Origin: Alternaria dauci
Taxonomy: Eukaryota; Ascomycota; Dothideomycetes; Pleosporales; Pleosporaceae
Reading direction: 5' to 3'
Assembly (NCBI RefSeq): GCF_042100115.1
Contig: NC_091274.1
Location: forward strand, 682,001 to 746,000
Length of the DNA: 64,000 nucleotides
Both the position numbers and the translations under genes were made by a program. Shown here in pieces: positions 1 through 9,442 of the stretch. Numbering within the stretch: position 1 is the stretch's first letter; each line of letters begins with the position of its first letter. The notes under the pieces are model-generated. The model searched no databases. It was not told where the DNA came from and saw only the letters and a program-made list of their open reading frames with translations.

Positions 1-636
1 CCATTTCTGGGTAAACAAATCGGTCTTGTCTAGTCCCACGCCATTATCTTCCCAAACCAGCTCCAAAGACGCACCTTCGAGAGACAAGCTGTCCATTAGC
101 TTCAGAAAACGATGGTGCGGTTCGTCAGTGAGAGTATTGTCTGCACTGTTGCGGTAATATCAAGCCTGAGGGTACATTTTGAAGTTTCGCACGCCGCTAC
201 TGGTGAAGACAAGTGAATTCGGTACTCCCGCAAGTTGTCTTTCGAGAAACATCATTCGTCCATATGGCTGGAACGTGAAGGTCCGTGCGATTAAATCCAG
301 GACTTCGTAAAGCATCTGTTGGCTAGATTGCATCCAGAATGGGAGACCTCGTTGCACTCGCTGCCAGGGCATGACATCAGCGTCTGGGTTCTGTATCGCA
401 ACGATCATGAGCTGATCTAAGCAAAATGTTAGAGGGCAATCTTGGAGAGCCTCCGCGTATATATGGTCTCGGATCTCGCGAGGAAGACTTAGGAGAGCGC
501 TCCCATGCTGAGAGGCAATCGTCGAGAGTGGTGGACCAGCCTTCCGGGCTTGTAGTTGAAGACGTTTGGACGCACGCGTGCCTTTGGCTGGCGACGCAGC
601 GCGTTCCTTAGACGGCGTCTTCCTATTGCTGGTCAT
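1..636 (-). pseudogene. 2EXR/F-box-like protein, interrupted by in-frame TGA, partial at window edge
   Basis: The frame opens at an ATG at 636 with a basic, disordered N-terminus, followed by a LLSLPREIRDHIY motif typical of fungal 2EXR/F-box-like proteins. It stops after 158 codons at a TGA at 160-162. The same frame then stays open for another 53 codons to the left edge with normal-looking protein composition, so the stop seems to sit inside a longer gene. The intact neighbour at 1472-2548 is a paralogue: it shares the LP-E-RD-IY box, a GLP-W-QQML-E segment and an N-LVF segment, and it is 358 codons long. No intron of acceptable length removes the TGA in frame. The substitution could be CGA to TGA. 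Function is unknown; such proteins are presumed protein-interaction or ubiquitin adaptors. A sequencing error or a genuinely short protein remains possible. Confidence 0.55.
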
Positions 637-1471
637 CTCGTCTTTTGGGTTCCGGATGTGCAGTCAAGTCGTCGACTAGGCGATATGTGAGGAGTCGAGT
701 TGGTCAATGGGTGATTGCAAATGCTGATATTGACCATTCCAGAGTTGTCTGCGTGTGTAACGGATAAGAGAAAGCAAGGCGGTGTGTTATAGGCGAATGA
801 GGAGCGGTGATGACGCTAGCAGCGTTTGTGATGTTACCTAGGTAGGTAGGCACGGCCTTCTTATCGTAGTAAAGGAAGCAAAGAAGACAAGTCTCCAGCT
901 CTACCTGGGGTTGCTGCCTAGAATGTCTGATTTTTTGTTTTCTGCAAGTGGTGGGGTATCATCAAAATAAAACTTCAGAAAAGTGAAAAGCAGCTATCCC
1001 TCTGCTTATCGGTCGCAAATGTCGATAAGCCTAGAATGTTTACGCAAGGAATCATCTCGCAAAGCGTTCAGATCTTCATTTTTACTTGAACCATGCTACC
1101 TACACTGCAATTGGTCAAACTGGAACTCATAGCAACAACCTTGGAAACCTGTCAAACGTTGAGTTCAATCACCGGTCTTGGTCCCAGTGTAGTCCTCATG
1201 AGACTGAGGGCGCGAGACCAAAACCTCTTCTGTCCAACAGAGCTTCAATCCTTCCTATCGTGCCTTCCCAACAAGTTTTCGTAAGCACTTCTTAGCAAGT
1301 TCCATCATCTTCAGCCTATAGAGAGCTTACTAAAGGGGAGTGATTGGACAGGACTTTCCTCGTCGGTGCTGTTTCCGGAGCTGTTGTATCGAGAACGGAA
1401 GTCGGCATCTGCCTGGCTACTGATGCGCAGAACCTAGTTACTGACTGTGCGAAACTTGTATGTTGGAGCAC
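637..1471. other. Intergenic, no gene seen
   Basis: This 835-base stretch lies upstream of the interrupted 2EXR gene and downstream of its paralogue. It holds a short CCTAGGTAGGTAGG direct repeat near 838-851. No open frame here resembles a protein. Confidence 0.5.
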
Positions 1472-2548
1472 TCACCTATTGCGGCTTTCCACCATAACTG
1501 ACCTTGTCTGCATATCGCATTCGTCTCTCACGAATCTTGCACCGTCTTCAACATCCTCTTCTTTCCATGTAATACTTATTTCATACTCGCGTTGCTCACC
1601 AACAAGCCTCTTCGCAGTCCGTTCTACCAACTCTGTCGCCATCCTCCCAGCAAAAGTCCAACTAGGCTCACTTTCCACCGTAATCTTCATACGTTCCAGT
1701 CTCCCCATCCACTTGTCCAGAGTCTTGTTCCTAACAAAGGGCTCGTCACCAGGAACTATTGTACCAACATCGTAGACCCAGTGCATATGTAACTCCCTGA
1801 TAGCCGTGCCAGCCTCATACAAGATATTCAACATTGCCCTATCAGCGGGCCAAAGCATAATTCGTAAAAATTGCTGATCTCGCACTCTAAAAACTCCTAA
1901 GAGAGACGCCTCTTCATTTGGCGCCGTGTTGGCACACAAACCTGAGTACTGCGCGAGGGTTACCTCGGTGGGCAGTATTTCTTCTTCGTCTTCGGCCTGC
2001 ATTTCCGAATCCACATCTTGGATCCAACTTGGCATTACGCGATCTAAAACCACTCTCTTCATGGCTCCGAAGACTAGTCGATTTAGGACGTCGGTTCCTT
2101 CCACGGTCTTCACCTGCCCGATTGTAGATAGCGTGGAAGAGGTGAACGCGAATTCTCTTGACAGCGAATCTATACCTTCTCTGAGCATCTGTTGGCATGT
2201 CACCAGCCAGATTGGTAAGCCTTGTTGCCGAGGTAAGAATTTGGACAGCCTGTCATGAACGATACCCTTGGGTACGGCGCGAATTGATGTCGGTGGGGTA
2301 CAAGAGATCGAGGCCTCGATTGTTTGGAAACCCCAAGAGTACATGTAGATTATGTCGCGCAATTCAGTGGGGAGGGAAAGGAACAGGCAGAAGGTTCGTA
2401 TGGCAACGGGCATTGGCTTGTGCCTTAGGGAACACTGAAATTGTTGTATGGCTTTGGGTTCGTTTCGCTGGAGCTCGTCTGGGTCACCGCTGCACCGTGG
2501 TCCTCGGCCCAGTACCATGGTGCTATGGATGGTTTGATGTTGGGCCAT
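1472..2548 (-). CDS. 2EXR/F-box-like domain protein
   Basis: A single-exon frame of 358 residues starts at an ATG at 2548. Residues around 56-75 carry the hydrophobic LSLPTELRDIIYMYSW box that defines the 2EXR/F-box-like family common in Pleosporales. A second conserved segment (QQGLPIW..CQQML) follows near residue 107, and a third (LNRLVF) near residue 155. An acidic run (AEDEEEIL) near residue 188 is probably a loop. The protein is a paralogue of the interrupted gene to its left, in the same orientation, so the two look like an old tandem duplication. No catalytic residues are visible. The biochemical role is unknown; the domain family is thought to mediate protein contacts. A second in-frame ATG ten codons downstream could also be the start. 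Confidence 0.75.
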   Translation of the reverse strand: MAQHQTIHSTMVLGRGPRCSGDPDELQRNEPKAIQQFQCSLRHKPMPVAIRTFCLFLSLPTELRDIIYMYSWGFQTIEASISCTPPTSIRAVPKGIVHDRLSKFLPRQQGLPIWLVTCQQMLREGIDSLSREFAFTSSTLSTIGQVKTVEGTDVLNRLVFGAMKRVVLDRVMPSWIQDVDSEMQAEDEEEILPTEVTLAQYSGLCANTAPNEEASLLGVFRVRDQQFLRIMLWPADRAMLNILYEAGTAIRELHMHWVYDVGTIVPGDEPFVRNKTLDKWMGRLERMKITVESEPSWTFAGRMATELVERTAKRLVGEQREYEISITWKEEDVEDGARFVRDECDMQTRSVMVESRNR

Positions 2549-3193
2549 GCTGTTTTTCGTATAAACGAGTGCAGTAACGTTGCCACACGACTACTCTCAG
2601 TGACCAGACCTCTGGTATCTTTACAAAAGTGACTGGAAAGGAAAAGCAAGCTGCGTTCCTTGTGGACGTACATAAATAAACATGTGTTGAGTTAGGCAGC
2701 AACAATCACGTGGATTAGCGCGCATACTAGCGCATCCTGCCGAAAGTCAAGAGGCCGTCACTTTGCATCAAGCAGAGAGCGCTGAGTTTTCTAGTAATCA
2801 TATTGCTACGATATCTTGTACTCAAATACGCATACACGCTGGTAGCTGTGAAAGATGGAGTCTGTTTGGCTGCGAGATGGACTTGGAACAAGCTCCAGTC
2901 TCAGCAATCCCAACCATCCTCTGCCAAGTTTACTACACAAGAAGTGAAGAAGGTCCTTGCTCAAAAACTTGTTACCCAAGGAGATGTTGGCCGTGGGGCG
3001 TTGTGGTGCCGATACAAAGGCTCGGCCGCGATCGAAAGCTCTCCGGAACGCCGCATCCGACTCCGTAAATGACGATAGGTTCAGGCCGTTCGAAGGTGCG
3101 TATAGATACATTTTGGGCACCATGATCCAAAGGTTGCGCCAAACGAGTGCAGGCTAAGGGAAGTGCAAAGGTCTAGTGACATGGGTGTGCCAG
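2549..3193. other. Intergenic, no gene seen
   Basis: This 645-base stretch is upstream of the 2EXR gene and downstream of the endosulfine gene. The short frames in it on both strands have no recognisable motif and no splice logic. Confidence 0.45.
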
Positions 3194-3742
3194 CTATGCC
3201 TTGACTCCCTGAACCTCGGAGTTTTCATTGTTCTCGAAATCAGAGGCTGATGTTTCACGGTTCAGGCTGGTCTCGCGATGCAAGAAGGTGTGTTCCTTGA
3301 CAGGGCTACCTGCCAGCTCACCCTGACCGCTGATGCTGCCATTTCCATGGCCGTTTCCATTGCCGTTGCCGTTCTGACCGGTTGGGGTGGGCGGGGCGAT
3401 GTGTGGGATCTTCTCGGGGTTGGGGTGCTCGCGACCGACTTGGGTGACACCGACGTCACCAGCTTTGCCGGCCTTGGAGAGGGCGTAGTCGCCACTGTCG
3501 AAGTACTTGCGCTCCTGCAGCTGTGGTTAGCAGGGACCTCGTGTTTCGCAGGCTTGACATACCTTCAACTTGTTCTGGAGCAGGTCCTTCTTGTTGGGAA
3601 GCTTGCCGTAGAGACGGAAGAGTTTGGCCTCCTGCTCCGACATTTTCTAAGCTGCCATGTTAGCTGTCGCGCTTCCTAGAGGCGTGCAGGGGCTATCGCG
3701 ACGTACGCTAACATCGACCTTGTTCTGCTGGTGGGGGTTCAT
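3194..3742 (-). CDS. igo1: Endosulfine family protein (Igo1/ENSA-like PP2A-B55 regulator)
   Basis: Three exons give 146 residues: 3707-3742, 3563-3646 and 3194-3514. The first codes MNPHQQNKVDVS, the second begins KMSEQEAKLFRLYGKLP, and the third carries the diagnostic KYFDSGDYALSKAG motif followed by GVTQVG.EHPNPEKIP and a Gly/Asn-rich tail. In this family the serine of FDSGDY (Ser47 here) is phosphorylated by the Greatwall/Rim15 kinase, and the phosphoprotein inhibits PP2A-B55, linking nutrient state to quiescence and mitotic entry. Both introns have GT donors and AG acceptors and preserve phase 0. The acceptor of exon 3 is ambiguous by two codons, because CAG occurs twice in a row; using 3520 instead of 3514 adds Leu-Gln. 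The name follows from the motif; the regulation is known only for the family. Confidence 0.92.
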
Positions 3743-5096
3743 ATTGGCGGCTGTAGAGAGTTGTGGTGTTGCGAATTGCAAATGACGTGTGTTAGAGGGG
3801 CAGCTGCTCGTGAAAGGCGCAGTGTCGTGTCGTGTCGTGTCGAGGCTTTGTTGTGTGATGTCAGGGAAAAGGGTCCAAAGGTCGCAATTTGTTTAAATGT
3901 CGGTTGTCGTTGGCTCGCGCTGACCACTTTGGGCGAGTACCGCTACCGCGTAATGTGACAGGGTCAGGGTGAGTGAATGTGCTTGATGCGGCTTCCAGCG
4001 CTGACGATTGGGTGCCAACAAAGCTCGGGCGTGTGGTTGCTGCTGCCTGACAACACAACAACGTTGACGTGTTATGACTCGTTTGGTTTATGGTTCGGGC
4101 GTTGTTACAAACGACAATGTTTTGGTGCAAGTGGGAGAGGTGCCCCTCTATCCAGTCGACTATGCGATAAGCCTGGATCGCCCGAGGTTCCAACGGCTCG
4201 GGACGCTGCACAACGGGAATCAAGCAACAAAGCAAGGAATCGGGATGACGAGAAGGCGAGGGGACTGGATGGGTACGATGGTGGTAGAATGTGCAGAGGA
4301 GGGCGAGTGCTTTATTAGACTCTAGCGTTGGTCTTCTCTCGACTTGCTTTGCTCGAGGGAGATTGCCAACCAAGGAGGGGTAGGTGCAGCAGATATGTAG
4401 GCAGGCATTGGGTGGGCCGATCTAGACAATCACCAAGACGTGGCTTACTTGACGGCTCAATTGACGCAGCGGACACAAGGAATCGAGGCAAAGCAGCCGT
4501 TTCCGCGAATGGTGCAAACCTTAGCCTTTGCAGGTGTTGGTCGGATGCACGCTCGATTGCCGTGGGCCTTACCAGACTCAGCACCCTCACAACGTCACGC
4601 GTACACACCATTGGCCTCCTAACCTCCTTGATCGCCAGGGCCCATCTCGATGAGGCTTGAATTGTTCATTGTCTGTGCCATTGGCGTGTGTGCGCAACTT
4701 CGTCACATGGAACATGCTTCACAGACTGCTTGGCTTCAGTCACGATGCACTTTTTTTTTATCTTGCAACTACGAATGCATGCTTCCCCGCTTACCACGAT
4801 AAATGGTTGCTTGAGCGTGATAGGCTACCTGAGCGCGCTAGCTCTAGACTTTATCAAACCCTGACGGTCAGCCATGCTCCCCACCATCACATACTCTGAT
4901 TAGCGAGATACTACTGCAGGGCTTTCAAGGTTCTCACCATCGATCCAGCACTCGGGAAGCAAAACACAGCATCGGAGCTGAGGAACATCCCACACAAGTG
5001 CTGCCCTTTGGCCAATTCGCTTAATTGTTGCAGCGAAATCTCACGCCAAAACTCACACAAGACCGGAAACGCATCCCGCTTCCAATCATAGTAGGA
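3743..5096. other. Intergenic, divergent promoters of endosulfine and SFM1-like genes
   Basis: This 1.35-kb stretch separates two divergently transcribed genes, so it should contain both promoters. It includes a GTGTC tandem repeat (3822-3842). The short frames within it lack family features and overlap on both strands, as expected of noncoding DNA. Confidence 0.45.
3822..3842. repeat. Pentanucleotide microsatellite (GTGTC)4
   Basis: Four consecutive copies of GTGTC plus one base lie about 80 bases upstream of the endosulfine start codon, in its 5' leader or promoter. Confidence 0.9.
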
Positions 5097-5943
5097 ATGG
5101 CTGGCACCGGCAAGACCTTTGTGGTGGAACATCTGGACCCTGAGCTTGAGGAGTGGTCCTCTCTGGAGTATGCCAGTATCGCATCAGAATCCCATGCGTC
5201 TGGTGCACAGTTCCTGCTGTCTTCCGTACCGACGTCGTTGAAATTGCCGGCAAACCTACAGGGTGCCCAGGGACTCAATGTCGAGACAAGAGGTATTGAA
5301 GAGATTTATGCGGATAGAAAAGACAAGGTGTGTCTGCTGGACCCAGCCGCATCCAAAGACTTGAGCCCAGAGGACGGCGAGACATTCGACATCTTCTTAT
5401 TCGGCGGTATACTTGGTAAGCATCCGCGCTCATCCAGCCGAAACCGTGCGATGGAGAGAGCTAATTTCTGACCAGGAGACGACCCCCCAAGAGGTGTGTG
5501 TGGAACTGACAGTGTCATGCCAAATGCCTACAGTTGATTAACGGACTCTCCAGACCGTACTTCAGAGCTGCGCAAGAAAGGATACCAGGGACGTCGCCTG
5601 GGACCTGTACAGATGACGACCGACACGGCAGTACGTGTCACCAGGATTTGCGTGCAAGACAAGGGTACGTCGAGCAGTTCGGGTGCTGGTGTAAGATGCT
5701 GACGAGGCGCAGTGCCCGTCGACAAGATCCCGTACATCGATCATCCCGATCTCAAGATCAACAAGAATGAGAGCACACAGATGCCATTTCGTTATGTGAA
5801 GGATGAAAACGGGGAGCCAATCATGCCAAAGGTGAGCAGGCTCAGCAACTCGATGCGTCAAGACGCAGTGTTGACGCGATGCACAGGGAATGCGTGAGCT
5901 GATCGTCAAAGACTCAGCTAAGAGCTTGAACGATCTCTTCTGA
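5097..5943 (+). CDS. sfm1: Sfm1-like SPOUT protein arginine methyltransferase
   Basis: Five exons (5097-5415, 5476-5493, 5554-5664, 5713-5831, 5887-5943) give 207 residues, close to the 213 of yeast Sfm1. The N-terminus reads VVEHLDPELEEWSSLEY, and the core has CLLDPAASKDLSPEDGE followed by FDIFLFGGILGDDPPRDRT, which forms the trefoil-knot SAM site of this SPOUT family. GRRLGPVQMTTDTAV and a C-terminal MPFRYV..PIMPKGM.ELI complete the family signature. The yeast enzyme methylates an arginine of ribosomal protein Rps3. All junctions are GT-AG and keep frame. Exon 2 is a microexon of only 18 bases coding the DDPPR part of the knot, so automatic gene callers may miss it. The ATG at 5097 is the last in-frame start before the conserved segment; one lies 24 codons further upstream in the frame but would add an unconserved extension. 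Confidence 0.9.
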
Positions 5944-6927
5944 AGACAGGTAACCGACATGCCCCAAGCATCCCATCTTTGTGTACCAGCAGTATGGAAG
6001 ATGAGCATGCGCCACTGTGGCACACAGTCATCAACGACAGTTGACATGTACCGCTTCCGGGAATTCCAAAAAAGCATTTTAAAGGTTGGAAAGGGGTCCG
6101 CGGTGTAGTACTAGGCGGGACTCTAGCTCTCAGTCGGAGTATTGACCGGACGGACCGATGTGAATGCTATCATGCTCTAGAACGAATTCCACGTCGGCAC
6201 AGCATGACAGCATGGGAAAGTTAGTCCTGAAGAGTTAGTAGTCTGTAGTTCAAAAAGTTATTCCCAGCCCGGCCGAACCTTAGGAGGTGGGATCAACCAT
6301 TGCATGCGAAAAAAGGCAGCTACGGACGCGCGGACGCGCTCAGTGGTGCGCATATTCGGCAACGTTGCGGCCTAAGGATGGAGCTGACACATGGTTGAAG
6401 CAAGAGTGAACGCTCAATCGTGTCAGATGCCATGCGCGATGCGCGTTCTCGAGACGCGGAGATGGCAGTAGCCGGAATGAGCCTTGTGTGTTGTGATTGG
6501 CTGCATAGCAAAGCTTGGACTGCACTCCAAAGATGTACCTCAATAGCGATTTGGACATGTTATGCATGTCAATGAGCTTTGTGGAATCCATTTTACATGT
6601 TCAATATTCGGACTCTTCACTGAAACTTCCATTCACTTTGTGGAACACCCGCGTGTCTTACGTCTCACGATCTACTGTCAACAGGCCCCTGGTTCTGGAA
6701 TCCCAACTCGGACTCGTCAGCCGCCGCAGTAGCCACCTAATCCATACCTTTGAAGTCCGAACTTTCCACAACCTCAGTGCCGATACCCTACACTGTGCCG
6801 GGCTGCGCATTCACTCCATCTTTACCTAGTCTGCGGCTGCTTCTCTTCCCACCTCTGGAGTTCCTATGACATAGCAACTGCACACCGCCCCCTCCGTGGC
6901 ATCCACACTGCAACACGCGGCCTCACC
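5944..6927. other. Intergenic, no gene seen
   Basis: This 984-base stretch covers the 3' end of the SFM1-like gene and the promoter and 5' leader of KEX1. The last 100 bases before the KEX1 ATG are pyrimidine-rich. No supported coding frame. Confidence 0.45.
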
Positions 6928-8958
6928 ATGGCCTCCTCACATTTCCCGCTGCGATGGCGGACGGCACTCCTCGGCGGCCTCCTAGCGACAGTATCATGGC
7001 TTCCGAGCATAATGGCGCAGGAGAAGACGCAGGCCGACTACTTCATACATGACCTGCCCGGTGCGCCAAAGCCGTTGCTGAAGATGCACGCAGGGTAAGC
7101 GCAATCCGGCAGATACGCGCAGGCAGTGCTGACCCGTTCATTAGACACATCGAAGTCGATGCAGAGAACAACGGCAACCTCTTCTTCTGGCATTACGAGA
7201 ACCGCCACATTGCCGACCGACAACGGACGGTGTTATGGCTGAACGGCGGTCCTGGCTGCTCCTCGATGGACGGCGCCATGATGGAAGTCGGCCCATACAG
7301 AGTGCGCGAAGGCGGCAACCTCGAGTACAATAACGGTTCATGGGACGAGTTCGCAAACTTGCTCTTCGTGGATCAACCCGTTGGGACTGGTTTCAGCTAT
7401 GTGAACACCAACAGCTACCTCACGGAGCTCGATCAAATGGCCGACCACATGCTTATCTTCTTGGAGAAGTGGTTTGCGCTGTTCCCTGAATACGAGAATG
7501 ACGATGTGAGTACCTCGAATAAGTGAAGACACGGGGACGCTGACAAGTCTTTAGTTGTACATCGCTGGTGAATCGTACGCTGGGCAACACATCCCCTACA
7601 TCGGCCGGGCTATCCTCAATCGAAATAAACAGAACCCCTCCAAGGCACCATGGCCGCTCAAGGGACTCATGATTGGAAACGGTTGGATATCGCCTGTCGA
7701 CCAGTATCTCGCCTACATACCCTTTGCCTATCAGAATGGCCTCATGCGGGCTGATACGGACATGGCAAAGCGTGTGGAGGAACAGCAGCGGATCTGCATC
7801 AAGAAGCTCGATGCTGGTGGCATGAATACCGTCGACACAAGCGAGTGTGAGCAGATCATGGTTCGGATTTTGGAGGAGACCAAAGACACAAAGGCCGACC
7901 AGATGAACCAGTGCGTCAACATGTACGATATCCGTCTCCGGGACGATTCGTCGTGCGGCATGAACTGGCCTCCGGATCTTGCCCAGGTCACTCCCTACCT
8001 CCGCCGTCCCGACGTTATACAGGCACTCCACATCAACCCCGACAAGAAGACTGGGTGGCAAGAATGCAACGGGGCCGTCTCTAGTCATTTCCGTGCCAGA
8101 AAGAGCGAGCCTTCTGTCAAGTTCCTGCCCGAAATTATCGAGCAGATTCCAGTCTTGCTGTTCTCTGGTGACAAGGACTTCATCTGCAACCACGTCGGCA
8201 CAGAAGCTATGATTGGAAACATGCAGTGGAACGGTGGAAAGGGTTTCGAAGCCTCTCCCGGTGTGCAGAATGCTAAACAGGATTGGGTGTTTGAGGGCGA
8301 AGCCGCTGGAACATGGCAAGAGGCGCGTAACCTCACATATGTCGTCTTCTACAACTCCAGTCACATGGTTCCCTTTGACTACCCCAGGCGCACCCGCGAC
8401 ATGCTTGATCGCTTCATAGGCGTCAACATTGAGGCGATTGGCGGCGCTCCTGCCGACAGCCTCATCGACGGCGAGAAAGGTCCCTTGACCAGCGTCGGTG
8501 ACCACCCCAACTCGACTCAAGCGGAAGAAGATAAGAGCAAAGAGCTCAAGGCGGCAGAATGGAAGGCCTACTCTCGCTCCGGCCAGGTTGCACTCGTCGT
8601 TGTCGTCATCGCTGCCTGCCTCTGTGGCTTCTTGTGGTGGCGCAGTAGGCGCGCTGCGAGCAGCGAATACAAGGGCACCGACAGTGACGAAGGACGGGAG
8701 TCTCTTCTTACCGGCATGGGCCTTGACAATTTCAGGAGAAGGGAACGCAGGCAGGATCTTGAGGCTGCCGACTTTAACGAACGGGAGCTTGATGATCTTG
8801 ACGATGCGCCGAAGAAGCCAGGAAATGGCTATGCACGCTCAAACTCGGAGAAGGCGAGAGAGGCGCACAATGACTCTACGTTCTCTTTGGGCGTAGACAG
8901 CGACGATGAGGAGGCTAGCTCGAGTGATCGTGGCAGAAGAAAGGAAGCGTCGGGATAG
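6928..8958 (+). CDS. kex1: Pheromone-processing carboxypeptidase Kex1
   Basis: Three exons (6928-7094, 7145-7505, 7555-8958) give 643 residues. An N-terminal hydrophobic signal sequence is followed by the serine carboxypeptidase (S10) domain: substrate-site [12 protein letters not shown], nucleophile Ser183 in GESYAGQ, Asp384 in SGDKDF and His446 in SSHMVPFD. A single membrane helix lies at about 521-538. The acidic cytosolic tail has [13 protein letters not shown] and DSDDEE patches. This layout is that of Kex1, a late-Golgi enzyme that trims C-terminal Lys/Arg from peptides after Kex2 cleavage, including pheromones and some killer or ribosomally made peptides. Introns are GT-AG, with phases 2 and 0. 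Exon 3 opens directly on LYIAGES, so the downstream acceptor at 7554 is firm. The long antisense frame over 7453-8520 is a codon-bias shadow. Confidence 0.95.
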
Positions 8959-9442
8959 ATTGCGAATAGTATGTTTTGGGACTCGATATCATATAGCATT
9001 GCAGGCGTGTTAGAGGCGTTGAAACTCAATCTTTTCGTCTCGTCAGATGATACTGTATTTCACTGTTGACGCGTCAGGGATGTTGAGATGGCCTGTCTGA
9101 CTGGCTTTGCTGTACAATGCAGGCCTGACTAACACTTGAGGTGGTATTCTTCATACCTACTTGATGTGCATCTCGCCTGTTCAGATGAGCATGGGTTGAG
9201 ATTTGCTAAGAATGCCTCCGGAAACGCAGTATACGGAGGGTCCACTTCATCCCATGGTACTGCGATGAGAGAATTCGCAAGTAAAAGAATGCTATATGGA
9301 GGGTCAGTGCTGCCTGACGAGCACGTGAGCGCGGGACTAGCGTGACCGCGTTCCTGCCCTCCCCAGGCGCGTCATCTTCAGCCACCCAGGCCTCAACTTC
9401 AGCAAAGCGGCGACCCATGCCCAGCGCATCGTAACGACAACA
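8959..9442. other. Intergenic: KEX1 3' end and RAD52 promoter
   Basis: These 484 bases separate two genes on the same strand. They contain the palindromic ACGCGT element described separately. A six-codon upstream ORF (ATG at 9418, stop just before 9443) precedes the RAD52 start and may lower its translation. Confidence 0.5.
9068..9077. promoter_or_regulatory. Palindromic TGACGCGTCA (MCB-like) element upstream of RAD52
   Basis: The ten-base perfect palindrome has the MluI cell-cycle box ACGCGT at its centre and lies about 370 bases before the RAD52 ATG. MBF-type regulators bind ACGCGT at S-phase and repair genes in yeasts. The link to this gene is inference from position. Confidence 0.4.

Noticed and set aside
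160..162. TGA as selenocysteine or programmed readthrough
   Set aside because: Ascomycetes lack the selenocysteine machinery, and the following bases are TAT, not the CTA readthrough context.
160..207. A 30-base or 47-base intron to skip the TGA in the first gene
   Set aside because: The 30-base option is below fungal limits; the 47-base option has a poor donor and leads to an early stop in the new frame.
838..851. CCTAGGTAGG repeats at several intergenic sites
   Set aside because: Short, common in fungal intergenic DNA, with no inverted pairing or element boundary.
7453..8520. 355-codon open frame antisense to KEX1
   Set aside because: It lies wholly over the carboxypeptidase exons and reflects their codon bias; the sense strand has all catalytic motifs.
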